A stretch of DNA of 64,000 nt from Streptosporangium carneum (lineage in GTDB: Bacteria > Actinomycetota > Actinomycetes > Streptosporangiales > Streptosporangiaceae). Location: NCBI RefSeq assembly GCF_027922005.1, contig NZ_BSEV01000002.1, positions 682,001 to 746,000 of the forward strand, read 5' to 3'. Each line of letters starts with the position of its first letter. Position 1 is the first letter of the stretch. The notes beneath the pieces were generated by a model. That model was not told the origin of the DNA. It searched no databases and saw only the letters and a list, made by a program, of their open reading frames with translations. Positions 42,845 through 53,730 of the stretch are shown in pieces. Both the position numbers and the translations under genes were made by a program.

Positions 42845-43756
42845 TCAGACGATCGGCGGGCGGCCCAGGCGGAGCATGCGCCAGGCGGTCTTCCAGCCCA
42901 TCGGGCGGCGCTCTCCCGCGGGTTCGCGCAGCCCTTCGGTGAAGCCCTTGAACCAGGCGCGCAGCGCGGCCCGGGAGCGCTCTCGGAGCAGGGTGAGGAC
43001 GATCCAGTTGAGGAGGTAGAAGGCCGCCAGCGGCCAGGGGAGGTTGCGGCGGGCCAGCCAGACCCGGTTACGGGCGTTGAGGCGGTAGAAGTCCGCGTGA
43101 CGGGTCGGCGGGACCTGCGGGTGGTACATGACGGTTTTGGCGTCGTACTCGATGCGGTAGCCCTCGCCGAGCAGCCGCCAGGCCAGGTCGGTCTCCTCGT
43201 GCGCGTAGAAGAAGCGCTCGGGAAGGCCGCCGACCTGGAGGAAGGCGGAGCGGCGGATGGCGCACGCGCCGCCCAGGAAGGTGGTGACCGGGGAGGACCT
43301 CTCGGGGTCGCCCGCGCGCAGACGCGGGACGTGGCGGCGCTGGCCCGCGCCGCCCTCCGGGTCCATCACGCGGAAGGAGACGACCGCGAGGTCGTGCTCG
43401 GTCGAGAAGCGCTCCCGCAGGTGGGAGACGAGGTCCGTCGCGCCGTACCAGCCGTCGTCGTCGAGGAAGAGGACGACGTCGCCGGAGCACTCCTCGACGC
43501 CGCGGTTGCGGCCCGCCGGGATGCCGGTGTTGTGGCTGAGCCTGACGGTCCTGATCGAGGCGGACGAGCCCGCGGGCACGCCGACCGACAGCTCGGGGAC
43601 GTCCGCGCCGTTGCCGACGATGACGACCTCGACGTCGCCGTCGGTCTGGTTGAGCGCGGACTCGACGGCCCGGGCCAGCTCAGGGACCCGGTTGCCCATG
43701 GTGAGAATGACGCACGAGATCTTCAACGGGTCATCGCCTTGACGCGTCGAGAGCAC
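42845..43756 (-). CDS. Glycosyltransferase family 2 (rhamnosyltransferase-like)
   Basis: 303 residues. GT-A fold: ISCVILTMGNRVPELARAVESALNQ, DGDVEVVIVGNG, metal-binding LFLDDDGWYG, acceptor-side EETDLAWRLLGEGYRIEYD. The C-terminus has a hydrophobic stretch (LPWPLAAFYLLNWIVLTLL) that may anchor it to the membrane. Resembles WbbL-type transferases of wall polymer linkage units. It is 166 bases downstream of the CDP-alcohol phosphatidyltransferase gene. Confidence 0.85.
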   Translation of the reverse strand: MLSTRQGDDPLKISCVILTMGNRVPELARAVESALNQTDGDVEVVIVGNGADVPELSVGVPAGSSASIRTVRLSHNTGIPAGRNRGVEECSGDVVLFLDDDGWYGATDLVSHLRERFSTEHDLAVVSFRVMDPEGGAGQRRHVPRLRAGDPERSSPVTTFLGGACAIRRSAFLQVGGLPERFFYAHEETDLAWRLLGEGYRIEYDAKTVMYHPQVPPTRHADFYRLNARNRVWLARRNLPWPLAAFYLLNWIVLTLLRERSRAALRAWFKGFTEGLREPAGERRPMGWKTAWRMLRLGRPPIV

Positions 43757-43922
43757 GTGCGGAGCATACTTTCATGATCACCGAGTCTGCTGAGTGGGGC
43801 AATTCTGGCTTCAGTACAGCTTTCTGATTTACCGGGAAATAAGCGTATCGGAACCGCAGGCGAACACCCACCAAACAGGAAGGTGTCCGCACCTACGACG
43901 CACCGCGACGCCATCCGGTTCC

Positions 43923-44690
43923 TCATGAAAGCCGCCTGGAGGCCAGGATGCTCACCAGGTGCAGGGCCGTCTGCAGCACGGCGACCACGACGCACGCGAC
44001 CACGAGCACCCTCGTGGCGGCCAGGCCGCCGCTGAGGGCGTCCCAGAGCGCCGCGAGCACCACGATGAGGGACAGCTCGACCGCCTGGACCAGCCGGTGG
44101 AACTTCAGGGCGGCCGCGGCCCTGCGGGCCATGCCCAGGCCCCGCGACCGGAACTGCTCGGCCGAGCTCTCGGTCGCCGCGACCAGGCCCGACCGGGCGC
44201 GGGCCACGTCGACCAGGTCGGTCTCCGCCTTGATCAGGATGGCGCCGAGCGCGGCGGCGAAGCCCATCACGGTGTACCAGTCGGGCAGGACCTCCGAGGC
44301 CCTGAAGCCGAGCCCGATGAGGATGGCGGCCTCGGCGAAGTAGTGGCCGACCCGGTCGAGGTAGACGCCCGTGATGGAGGTGCGTCCCGTCCACCGCGCC
44401 AGCTCGCCGTCCGAGCAGTCGAGCAGCAGGTAGAGCTGGACCAGCAGGGCGGCGACGACCGCCGCCCACAGCCCCGGCAGCGCGAGGACCGCGCCGGCCA
44501 GCAGCCCGGACAGGATCATCAGCCAGGTGGTCTGGTTGGGGGTGATCGGCGTCTTGGCGAGGAACCAGGTGACGTAGATCGACAGCTTGCGCATGTAGAG
44601 CGAGCCCGCCCAGTGCTCGCCGCTGTTGCGGCCCATGGTCGACTGCGGCTGGGCGACCGCGCGGAACTCAGCGACCGACGGCCCGGACAT
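43923..44690 (-). CDS. CDP-alcohol phosphatidyltransferase with altered motif
   Basis: 255 residues with about six membrane helices. The family motif D-x2-DG-x2-AR-x8-G-x3-D-x3-D is present as DCSDGELARWTGRTSITGVY then LDRVGH, so the last Asp, the usual catalytic base, is His. The enzyme should transfer a phospho-alcohol from a CDP-alcohol to a lipid or polyol. The start overlaps the dehydrogenase gene by 23 bases, so it acts in the same pathway; its CDP-substrate may come from the nucleotidyltransferase at 45714. Confidence 0.85.
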   Translation of the reverse strand: MSGPSVAEFRAVAQPQSTMGRNSGEHWAGSLYMRKLSIYVTWFLAKTPITPNQTTWLMILSGLLAGAVLALPGLWAAVVAALLVQLYLLLDCSDGELARWTGRTSITGVYLDRVGHYFAEAAILIGLGFRASEVLPDWYTVMGFAAALGAILIKAETDLVDVARARSGLVAATESSAEQFRSRGLGMARRAAAALKFHRLVQAVELSLIVVLAALWDALSGGLAATRVLVVACVVVAVLQTALHLVSILASRRLS

Positions 44691-45726
44691 AGTCCCCCAC
44701 CCGATCGCGAATCTCCGACTCCGACAGGCGCAGGTGCTCCAGGATCGTGTAACGCCCCGGGCGGGTCGAGGGCGCCAGCATGACCGCCTCGGTGAACTGG
44801 TCGCCGGTCAGCCCGGCGTCCGCCGGGGTGACCGGCAGCTCGTGCGCGCGCAGGCAGTCGACGACCTGGGACAGCCTCCGCGAGTCCTCGCGGAGGAAGA
44901 AACAGAAGGCGGCACCGATCCCGGCGAGCTCGCCGTGATTGGAGGTGCCGGGAAAAAGCTGATCCACGGCATGCAGGATCTCATGGTCTCCGCCGCTGGA
45001 GGGACGGGAGGAGCCTGCGATGACCATCGACATCCCCGAGAGGATGAGCGCCTCCGCCAGCACGGTCAGGAAGGCGTCCGACTCGATCGAGTCGGTCCTG
45101 CCGATCACCGCCTCCGCCGCGGTGCGGGCCATCGCGCAGGCCAGGCCGTCGATCGGCTCGCCCCGCTCGGCGTTGCCCAGCTGCCAGTCCTCGATCGCCG
45201 ACAGGTTGCTGACCACGTCGCCGACCCCGGAGCGGACCAGCGAGGAGGGCGCGTCGTGGACGAAGTCGAGGTCGACCACGATCGCCAGCGGCATGGGCAC
45301 GCCGAAGGAGCCCTTGCCCCCGTCGTGCGTCAGCGACGCCACCGGCGAGCAGATGCCGTCGTGCGACAGGTTGGTGGCGACCGCGACCATCGGGATCCCG
45401 GCGAGCGACGCGGCGTACTTGGTCGCGTCGATGGTCTTGCCGCCGCCGATGCCGACGAGCGCCTCGTAGGCGCCCTTGCGCAGGTCGGCGCCCAGCGAGA
45501 CCGCCGCGTCGACCGAGCCGTCAGCCACCCGGAAGACCTGGGCCTCGTCGAGCGAGGGGGCGATCACCGAGGCGATCCTGTCTCCCTGGCCCGCGCCCAC
45601 GGCCACCGCGACCCGTCCCGAGGTCGCCACCCGGCTGTCGGCCAGCAGCGTGCCGAGCTGGGCGATCGCGCCCCGCCGTACCTCCATGGTCAGCGGGGCG
45701 GGCAGCATCCTGGCTAGTATCGGCAC
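44668..45726 (-). CDS. sn-glycerol-1-phosphate dehydrogenase-like enzyme (AraM/EgsA family)
   Basis: 352 residues from GTG 45726, which follows GGGAG; ATG 45708 is an alternative. Family features: LVGIGGGKTIDATKYAA (NAD-binding), ATNLSHDGICSPVASL, and the metal-site His in SGGDHEILHAVD and GTSNHGELAG. Relatives reduce dihydroxyacetone phosphate to glycerol-1-phosphate, the archaeal-type enantiomer, also made by Bacillus AraM. Translationally coupled on both sides with a nucleotidyltransferase and a CDP-alcohol phosphatidyltransferase, which suggests a CDP-activated polyol. Confidence 0.88.
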   Translation of the reverse strand: MPILARMLPAPLTMEVRRGAIAQLGTLLADSRVATSGRVAVAVGAGQGDRIASVIAPSLDEAQVFRVADGSVDAAVSLGADLRKGAYEALVGIGGGKTIDATKYAASLAGIPMVAVATNLSHDGICSPVASLTHDGGKGSFGVPMPLAIVVDLDFVHDAPSSLVRSGVGDVVSNLSAIEDWQLGNAERGEPIDGLACAMARTAAEAVIGRTDSIESDAFLTVLAEALILSGMSMVIAGSSRPSSGGDHEILHAVDQLFPGTSNHGELAGIGAAFCFFLREDSRRLSQVVDCLRAHELPVTPADAGLTGDQFTEAVMLAPSTRPGRYTILEHLRLSESEIRDRVGDYVRAVGR

Positions 45727-46448
45727 GCGATCTCCCGCGCCTTGGCGAGGTCGTCGTGGTTGTCGACCTCGACCCACGAGACCTCACCGATCGGGGCGAC
45801 CGCGATCTTCTCGCCGCGGGCGACCAGCTCCTGGTAGCCGTCCTCGTAGTACAGCTGCGGGTCGCGCTCGAAGGTGGCCTGGAGCGCGTCGGCGAGGCGC
45901 TCGCCGACGCCGGGGCGGATCAGCGTCGCGCCGATGTACTCACCGGCGGCGTCCGAGGGGTCCATCAGCTTGGTGATCAGCCTCAGGTGGCCCTCGCCGT
46001 CGAGGGTGACCTTCATCTCCTCGTCGGCGAGCTTCTTGACGTTGTCGACCGCGAGCAGGATGTCGCTGGTCGCGGGCGCGGACAGCAGCGTCTCCTCGAC
46101 GGAGACCGGGTGCACGGTGTCGCCGTTGACCAGGAGCACGCCCTGGTCGAAGTAGTCGCGCGCGCACCACAGGGAGTAGGCGTTGTTCCACTCCTCGGCC
46201 TTGTCGTTGTGCACGAGGGTGAGCTTCACACCGTGCCGCCGCTCCAGCTCGGCCTTCCGCTCGTGTACGGCCTGCGCCTGGTATCCGACGATGACCACGA
46301 CGTCACGGAGGTCGGCCGCCGCGAGGTTCCGCAGCGAGATGTCCATGATCGTGGTGTCACCGTCGACCGGCACGAGCGCCTTGGGCAGCGTGTCCGTGTA
46401 CGGCCGCAGGCGTCGTCCGGCCCCGGCGGCCAGCACCATTCCCAGCAA
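45714..46448 (-). CDS. NTP-transferase (polyol- or choline-phosphate nucleotidyltransferase-like)
   Basis: About 244 residues. Nucleotidyltransferase signature GMVLAAGAGRRLRPYTDTLPKALVPV, LLVNGDTVHP, WVEVDNHDDLAKA. Resembles CTP:phosphocholine or inositol-1-phosphate cytidylyltransferases. It probably makes the CDP-alcohol for the phosphatidyltransferase two genes downstream. Start unclear: TTG 46448 has GAGGAG 6 bases upstream and fits the family N-terminus; TTG 46466 with GAGGGG is the alternative. The 3' end overlaps the dehydrogenase start by 13 bases. Confidence 0.85.
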   Translation of the reverse strand: MLGMVLAAGAGRRLRPYTDTLPKALVPVDGDTTIMDISLRNLAAADLRDVVVIVGYQAQAVHERKAELERRHGVKLTLVHNDKAEEWNNAYSLWCARDYFDQGVLLVNGDTVHPVSVEETLLSAPATSDILLAVDNVKKLADEEMKVTLDGEGHLRLITKLMDPSDAAGEYIGATLIRPGVGERLADALQATFERDPQLYYEDGYQELVARGEKIAVAPIGEVSWVEVDNHDDLAKAREIACRY

Positions 46449-46551
46449 CGTGCACTCCTCATCCAAGTGAGCCCCTCGACGGGCACTCCTGGCCCCAAAG
46501 GTTAGTTGCCTTCAGGCCCTGATCGTGTAATCGGAGGTTTGCCAGGCGTTC

Positions 46552-47175
46552 TCAATCGTGTGCCTCGAGATCCACCGCGTCCACCCCCGATCTCGGCACG
46601 GCCAGCCAGCAGGTGATGCTCTCCCACCCGAACAGGCCCCACAGATACAGCGAGAGCAGGACGAAGACCAGCGTGACCTGCCCGGCGAGACCACCGAGCG
46701 CGATCAGCAGCATCCTGCCGTCCCAGCCGAGTCCGAAAGTGGCCAGCCACTGCGGCGGGTAGACCCGCTGGCGCAGACGGTAGACAAGATCATAGTGGTG
46801 GAAGGCCATCGCGCCGAGCAGGACCAGGATCAGCCACGGCGGCACGTCGTGCGCGAACCCCACCGAGGCCGTGAACCCGTACTCGGTCAGGCGCAGGATC
46901 GGCGGGACCAGCCAGTCGAACCGGCCGTCGTGCGGGTGGGAGCTGCCGGGGCCCGCCAGCAGGAGCGCGACCGCGGGGGCGAACACCGCCAGGCCGTCGG
47001 TGCCCGCGACCCCGACCATCAGCAGCACCCCGGTCACGAACGTCCCGACCAGCGCGGGCGGCAGCGGGGGCAGTTGCCCGGCGACCATCGTGCCCATGGC
47101 CTGGGCGGGCACCCCGTCGTCCCGGTAGGCCACCACGTTGCCGCGCGGCACCGGCGTCATGTGGACGGTGACCAT
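46552..47175 (-). CDS. DUF5941-like membrane protein
   Basis: 207 residues with about four membrane helices and the segment FHHYDLVYRLRQRVYPPQW. From memory of the family, this region is usually the C-terminal part of a single protein whose front is a CDP-alcohol phosphatidyltransferase. Here it is a separate gene 103 bases after that gene, with its own GGAGAGGGG before the ATG at 47175. It could modulate or complete the enzyme encoded at 47279. Confidence 0.75.
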   Translation of the reverse strand: MVTVHMTPVPRGNVVAYRDDGVPAQAMGTMVAGQLPPLPPALVGTFVTGVLLMVGVAGTDGLAVFAPAVALLLAGPGSSHPHDGRFDWLVPPILRLTEYGFTASVGFAHDVPPWLILVLLGAMAFHHYDLVYRLRQRVYPPQWLATFGLGWDGRMLLIALGGLAGQVTLVFVLLSLYLWGLFGWESITCWLAVPRSGVDAVDLEAHD

Positions 47176-47278
47176 GGTCGCGCCCCTCTCCTCAGTCGCC
47201 TCGCGGGCACTCGCCCCGCCTCGTCGGTCCTCCCCGCTCCCCCGCCCGCTCCCCCGCGGCGCGTCGCGCGTTCGCCCG

Positions 47279-49042
<1,764 letters not shown>

Positions 49043-49197
49043 ATCGGGCTCCTTCGTATCCGACGGGGTCACCGTACGAATCGGGGAGTGCGCACTTAGC
49101 GTAGCGAGATCTTGACTGCATAGCACGGGACCGCGACCCGGGATCGGGTACTCAACCGTTACGCTCGCCGTATCCGGACCGTTGAAGGAAGCTGACC
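49043..49197. promoter_or_regulatory. Divergent promoter region of polyol-phosphate polymer locus
   Basis: 155 bases between two divergent genes that both begin with TTG and have strong Shine-Dalgarno sequences (AAGGAG on the minus side, GAAGGAAG on the plus side). TTGACT at 49117-49122 could be a -35 box for the plus direction. Shared control of both arms of the locus is likely. Confidence 0.5.
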
Positions 49198-50610
49198 TTG
49201 GCCGCTCTTGAACCACGCCTTCGTACCGTCGGGGTCGTCCTTGCCGGCGGGGTCGGCCAGCGGGTCGGCCTCAACACCCCGAAACAGCTCATCAAGATCG
49301 CCGGAAGGACGATCCTGGAGCACACCCTGGCCGTGTTCGACGGCGCGCCGGAGATCGACGAGATCGTCGTGCTGATGACGCCGGGCTTCACCGAGGACGT
49401 GGAGCAGGTCGTGGCCCGCAACGGCTTCAGGAAGGTCACCAAGGTCCTGGAGGGCGGCGCCAGCCGTACCGAGACCACCTGGCGGGCGCTGAGGGCCCTG
49501 GGCTCGCAGGAGTGCGACGTGCTCCTGCACGACGCCGTGCGGCCGCTGCTGGAGCCCCGGATCATCACCGAGTGCGTCGAGGCCCTGAAGGTCTACTCGG
49601 CCGTCGACGTGGCGATCCCGAGCTCGGACACGATCGTGGTGGCCGCCCCCGGACCGCGCGGGGAGGTGATCCGCGACATCCCGGAGAGGTCGAGGCTGCG
49701 GCGCGGCCAGACCCCGCAGTGCTTCCGCCTGTCGGTGATCCGCGAGGCCTACGAAAGGGCGTTCGCCGACCCCGACTTCGACAGCATGCCGCCGACGGAC
49801 GACTGCGGCGTGGTGCTGCGCTACCTGCCGGACGTGCCGATCTACATCGTGCCGGGCAGCGAGCACAACATGAAGGTCACCCACCCGGTCGACGTGTTCA
49901 TCGCCGACAAGCTCTTCCAGCTCGCGGCGAGCACCGCTCCCGAGCATCCCCCCTTCGCCTACCGGCAGGCGCTCCAGGGCAGGACCGTGGTGGTCTTCGG
50001 CGGCAGCTACGGCATCGGCGCGGGCGTGGTCGACCTGGCCGAACGCCACGGCGCGGAGGTGTTCTCCTTCTCCAGGTCGCTGAACGGGGTGCGCGTCGAG
50101 GACCCCCAGGCGGTCGAGGACGCCCTCGCCCACGCGGCCAAGGAGACCGGCAGGATCGACTACGTGGTCAACACGGCCGGAGTGCTGCACATGGGCAAGC
50201 TCGGCGAGGTCGACGACGCCACGGTCGCCGAGACCGTCGGCGTGAACTACCTCGGCCCCGTCAACGTCGCCAGGGCCGCCATCCGCCACCTCCGCGAGAC
50301 CCGGGGCCACCTGCTGCTCTACACCTCCTCCTCCTACACCAGGGGCAGGGCCGACTACAGCCTCTACTCCTCGACGAAGGCCGCCGTGGTCAACCTGACC
50401 CAGGCGCTCGCCGACGAGTGGGCCGAGTACGGCGTGCGGGTCAACTGCGTCAACCCGGAGCGGACCAGCACTCCGATGCGGACCCGCGCCTTCGGGGAGG
50501 AGCCCGCGCACACCCTCCTGTCCCCGCGCGCCGTCGCCCAGACCTCACTGGACGTGCTCATCTCCCCCCTGACCGGACAGGTGGTCGACGTCCGCCTCGA
50601 CGGGGCCTGA
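49198..50610 (+). CDS. IspD-like cytidylyltransferase / SDR reductase fusion (CDP-ribitol synthase-like)
   Basis: 470 residues, TTG start. Residues 1-230 are a MEP-type cytidylyltransferase (VGVVLAGGVGQRVGLNTPKQ, LHDAVRPLLEP, TPQCFRLSVI). Residues about 262-470 are a short-chain dehydrogenase (VVVFGGSYGIGAGVVDLAE, NTAGVL, catalytic YTSSSY and YSSTK). The same order is known from Haemophilus Bcs1/Acs1, where ribulose-5-phosphate is reduced and activated to CDP-ribitol. The polymerase-like gene 71 bases downstream supports a role in polyol-phosphate wall polymer synthesis. Confidence 0.88.
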   Translation: MAALEPRLRTVGVVLAGGVGQRVGLNTPKQLIKIAGRTILEHTLAVFDGAPEIDEIVVLMTPGFTEDVEQVVARNGFRKVTKVLEGGASRTETTWRALRALGSQECDVLLHDAVRPLLEPRIITECVEALKVYSAVDVAIPSSDTIVVAAPGPRGEVIRDIPERSRLRRGQTPQCFRLSVIREAYERAFADPDFDSMPPTDDCGVVLRYLPDVPIYIVPGSEHNMKVTHPVDVFIADKLFQLAASTAPEHPPFAYRQALQGRTVVVFGGSYGIGAGVVDLAERHGAEVFSFSRSLNGVRVEDPQAVEDALAHAAKETGRIDYVVNTAGVLHMGKLGEVDDATVAETVGVNYLGPVNVARAAIRHLRETRGHLLLYTSSSYTRGRADYSLYSSTKAAVVNLTQALADEWAEYGVRVNCVNPERTSTPMRTRAFGEEPAHTLLSPRAVAQTSLDVLISPLTGQVVDVRLDGA

Positions 50611-50681
50611 CAGGGCGAACCGGACATGTGACACAGCGCGCCTACCAGGGGAAACACCCATACGCAGGTTAGCGTCAGAGG

Positions 50682-52478
50682 ATGAAGCGTGACCTTCGTG
50701 ACCTTGTGGTGTGCGCTGCCGTGCTCGGCCCGTACCCGCTGCTGATCGTCACCGCCCTGTGGCCCCGGCCGTGGCCGTTCCTGGCGTGCTGCGCCGCGTC
50801 CTACGCGACGGAGATCGCCGCCAGACGCCGCGCCCGCCCGCTGGTCGACCTGCTGGCCAGGATCCACCTGGGGGTCACGATGCGCTTCGTGCTGCGTGAG
50901 ACGGCCGCGGTCGTCCTGGTCGCCAGGACGGCGGGCGCCGACTCCCCCTGGTTCGCGGCCCTGGTCCTGGGACTGGTGGCGCTGCACGGCGTGCGGGCCC
51001 TGCAGACCTGGATGGCGCTGTGCTACAACCGGACCCTGAACCAGCTGCCGGTGCTGACCCGCAACCTCGGCACGGCCCCTCTCCCCGCGCCGCCGCCGGG
51101 CGTCCTGGTCGACCACAGGAGCATGCGCCTGCTCTGTCTCGACGCGCTGCCGATCGGCGGCGCGGGCCTGGACGCGGCGCTCGGCGCGGACCGCCTGGGC
51201 GTGGCCGGAGCGGGGGTCGCGCTGCTCCTGTGCGCGGCGGGCGTGGCGGGCCTGCTTCCCCACCTGTCCCGGGTGCGGCCGTTGCGCGACAGGCGCGCTC
51301 TGCTGCGGGAGGCCGAGGAGCGCCTCGCCGAGTACGGCCCCGAGGTGGTCCTCTACTTCTCCGGGCCGAACGACTCGGCCTACCAGGCGGCCATGTGGCT
51401 GCGACCGCTGGAACGGATGGACCGGCGGGCCGCGGTGGTGCTCAGGGAACGCGACATGCTCGGGACCCTCCCCGAGACCTCGCTGCCGGTGGTGTGCGTC
51501 CCGTCCGCGGCCGACCTGATGAGCTTCGGGGCCCTCGGCCTCGCGAGGCTGTGCCTGTACCCCTCCAACGTCGGCAAGAACATCCACATGCTCCGCATCC
51601 AGGGGATGAGGAGCGTCTTCGTCGGCCACGGGGACAGCGACAAGGAAGCGTCCTTCAACCCGTTCACCAAGGTCTACGACGAGGTCTGGGTCGCGGGCCA
51701 GGCGGGCCGCGACCGCTATCTCCGCGCCAGGGTCGGCGTGCGCGACGAGGACATCCACGAGGTGGGCCGCCCGCAGCTGTCCGGGATCCACACCGAGGGC
51801 CCCGGCCTGCCCTACCGCACGGTGCTCTACGCGCCCACCTGGGAGGGGTGGACCGACGACCTGTTCCACACCTCGATCATCGCCATGGGGCCCGGCATCG
51901 TCTCCGCCCTGCTCGCCCACACGCCGCCGGTGCGGATCATCTACAAGCCGCATCCGCTGACCGGCTACCGCAACCCCGAGGCGCGCGAGGCGCACCGGCG
52001 GATCAGCGCGATGCTGGAGGCCGCGGAACTGTCGGGGTCGATCGCCCGCCATCCCGCGGGCCGCCGCGACGCGGGACCCGTCAGGCACCTGGTCGTCACC
52101 GGCAGGAAGCCGACCCTCTACGGCTGTTTCAACCAGACCGACCTGCTGGTCACCGACATCTCCAGCGTGGTGGCCGACTTCGTCGCCAGCGGCAAGCCGT
52201 ACATGGTGACCAACGTGGCGGGGATGCCCGAGGAGGCCTTCCGTGAGCGGTATCCGAGCGCGGAGGCCGGTTACACGCTCACCGAGGACCTGGACGAGCT
52301 GTCCGCCGTGCTGCGGGCCCTCGACGAGGGCGGCGAGGACGTCCTCGCCGCCGCGCGGCGCAAGCTCAGGACCTACCTGCTGGGCCCCGACCACCCGAAC
52401 GCCATGACCCGCTTCAACGACGCGGTGAACGGCGCCTACGAACGCGCGGGGACGCTGAAGGACACCGCGGACCGTTGA
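50682..52478 (+). CDS. CDP-glycerol glycerophosphotransferase-family polymerase
   Basis: 598 residues. The N-terminal ~200 hold several hydrophobic segments. The C-terminal half is the TagF-type GT-B domain: VFVGHGDSDKEASFNPF, DEVWVAGQAGRDRY, VLYAPTWEGW, IYKPHPLTGYRN, LLVTDISSVVADFVASGKPYMV. Such enzymes polymerise glycerol- or ribitol-phosphate from CDP-polyols onto a lipid-linked primer. The upstream CDP-ribitol-synthase-like gene suggests ribitol-phosphate units, unlike the family name. The last codons lie in a 20-bp tandem repeat. Confidence 0.88.
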   Translation: MKRDLRDLVVCAAVLGPYPLLIVTALWPRPWPFLACCAASYATEIAARRRARPLVDLLARIHLGVTMRFVLRETAAVVLVARTAGADSPWFAALVLGLVALHGVRALQTWMALCYNRTLNQLPVLTRNLGTAPLPAPPPGVLVDHRSMRLLCLDALPIGGAGLDAALGADRLGVAGAGVALLLCAAGVAGLLPHLSRVRPLRDRRALLREAEERLAEYGPEVVLYFSGPNDSAYQAAMWLRPLERMDRRAAVVLRERDMLGTLPETSLPVVCVPSAADLMSFGALGLARLCLYPSNVGKNIHMLRIQGMRSVFVGHGDSDKEASFNPFTKVYDEVWVAGQAGRDRYLRARVGVRDEDIHEVGRPQLSGIHTEGPGLPYRTVLYAPTWEGWTDDLFHTSIIAMGPGIVSALLAHTPPVRIIYKPHPLTGYRNPEAREAHRRISAMLEAAELSGSIARHPAGRRDAGPVRHLVVTGRKPTLYGCFNQTDLLVTDISSVVADFVASGKPYMVTNVAGMPEEAFRERYPSAEAGYTLTEDLDELSAVLRALDEGGEDVLAAARRKLRTYLLGPDHPNAMTRFNDAVNGAYERAGTLKDTADR

Positions 52479-52530
52479 GGGACACCGCGGACCGCTGAAG
52501 GACACCGCGGGACGTTGAGGGACACCGCGG
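52451..52530 (+). repeat. Four tandem 20-bp repeats at the polymerase 3' end
   Basis: Units at 52451, 52471, 52491 and 52511 alternate between GCTGAAGGACACCGCGG and GTTGAGGGACACCGCGG cores with an exact 20-base period. The first unit and the stop codon are inside the gene; the others extend 52 bases past it. Alternating A-B-A-B order implies duplication of a 40-base block. Confidence 0.9.
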
Positions 52531-52624
52531 GCGCCGCCGTACGGCCGCCCCGTGGAGACGCCGGGCGTCCCCGCACGGCGGGCTCCGCAGCCCGCGTGGC
52601 GCGCCCCGCCCGCGGCGGGCCGGG

Positions 52625-53677
52625 TCAGCCCGCCGGCCTGCCGGGCCCCGCGGGCTTGCCGAGGCGGCGCGGGCTCGTCAGGAACCCCCACCCCCACGAC
52701 ATGTGCATGGTCATGTAGACCAGCGGCAGCCGCAGCAGCGACGCCGTGGGCAGGCCGCTGCCGGTGACCGCGGAGCCCGCGAGGATCGCCGCGAGGTAGC
52801 CGCCGGGGATCAGCAGGCCCGGCCAGAAGAACGGCGAGACGAGCAGACCCGCGATGATGGCCGCCACCGCCGCGGGAGGCGCGAGGTAGCGCAGGTTGAT
52901 CGTGCCCTCGTGGGTGCGGGCGACCACCCTCCGCCAGCGGCCGTAGTGGAAGTACTGCTTGGCGAGGGCCTTGACGGTCGGCCTCGGCCGGTAGGAGACG
53001 CGCATGCGGGGCTGGAACCACACCAGGCCGCCCGTCTCGCGGATGCGGTGGTTCATCTCCCAGTCCTGCGCCCGCTGGAAGTGCTCGTCGTAGCCGCCGA
53101 CGCGCTCCAGCGCCTCGCGGCGGAACACCCCGAGGTAGACGGTGTCCGCGGGGCCCGCGGTGCCGCCGGTGTGGAACCTGGCCCCGCCGACGCCGATCTT
53201 GGAGGTCATGGCGCGGGCCACCGCCTGCTCGAACGGCGTGATCCCCTCGGCGGCCATGACACCGCCGACGTTGTCGGCTCCGGTCTCCTCGAGCGTCTCG
53301 ACCGCGACCCTGAGGTAGTCCTCGGGAAGCATCGCGTGACCGTCCACCCTGGCGACGATCGCGTTGCTGGAGGCGGCGATGGCGGCGTTGAGGGCGTTCG
53401 GCGTGCGCCCCGTCGGGTTCGGCACCACGACCACCCGCGGATCCTCCGCGGCTATCGCGTCCGCGACCTCCTGGGTGCGGTCCTTCGAGGGACCGATGGC
53501 GAGCACGACCTCGATCGGTCCCGCGTACTGCTGCGACAGGACCTGACGCACCGCCTCCCGAAGATGGCGCTCCTCGTTCAGCACCGGGATGACGATGGAG
53601 ATGGGGGGCCAGACACGTGTCTCGGGAGACGACGCCGGCGCGGGCGAGTCGGGGAACTGCTTCATGGCGTCGCTCAC
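52625..53677 (-). CDS. Glycosyltransferase family 2 membrane protein
   Basis: 350 residues. GT-A domain (ISIVIPVLNEERHLREAVRQVL, VARVDGHAML, QRAQDWEMNHRIRETGG) with two or three C-terminal helices (LAPPAAVAAIIAGLLVSPFF and following). Resembles ExoA/succinoglycan-type membrane-associated transferases. Convergent with the polymerase gene and divergent from the LCP gene. It probably acts on the same envelope polymer. Confidence 0.87.
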   Translation of the reverse strand: MSDAMKQFPDSPAPASSPETRVWPPISIVIPVLNEERHLREAVRQVLSQQYAGPIEVVLAIGPSKDRTQEVADAIAAEDPRVVVVPNPTGRTPNALNAAIAASSNAIVARVDGHAMLPEDYLRVAVETLEETGADNVGGVMAAEGITPFEQAVARAMTSKIGVGGARFHTGGTAGPADTVYLGVFRREALERVGGYDEHFQRAQDWEMNHRIRETGGLVWFQPRMRVSYRPRPTVKALAKQYFHYGRWRRVVARTHEGTINLRYLAPPAAVAAIIAGLLVSPFFWPGLLIPGGYLAAILAGSAVTGSGLPTASLLRLPLVYMTMHMSWGWGFLTSPRRLGKPAGPGRPAG

Positions 53678-53730
53678 GCTACTGTACGGACGGGTACCTC
53701 ATCGACCCAGCCGCACCTAGGGGGCCACGC

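Noticed and set aside
47176..47278. Frameshift joining the phosphatidyltransferase and DUF5941 genes
   Set aside because: The downstream gene has its own ribosome site and ATG, and the gap has no frame joining both. Treated as two genes.
52451..52530. CRISPR-like array
   Set aside because: The units are contiguous without spacers, and no cas genes are present; it is a plain tandem repeat.
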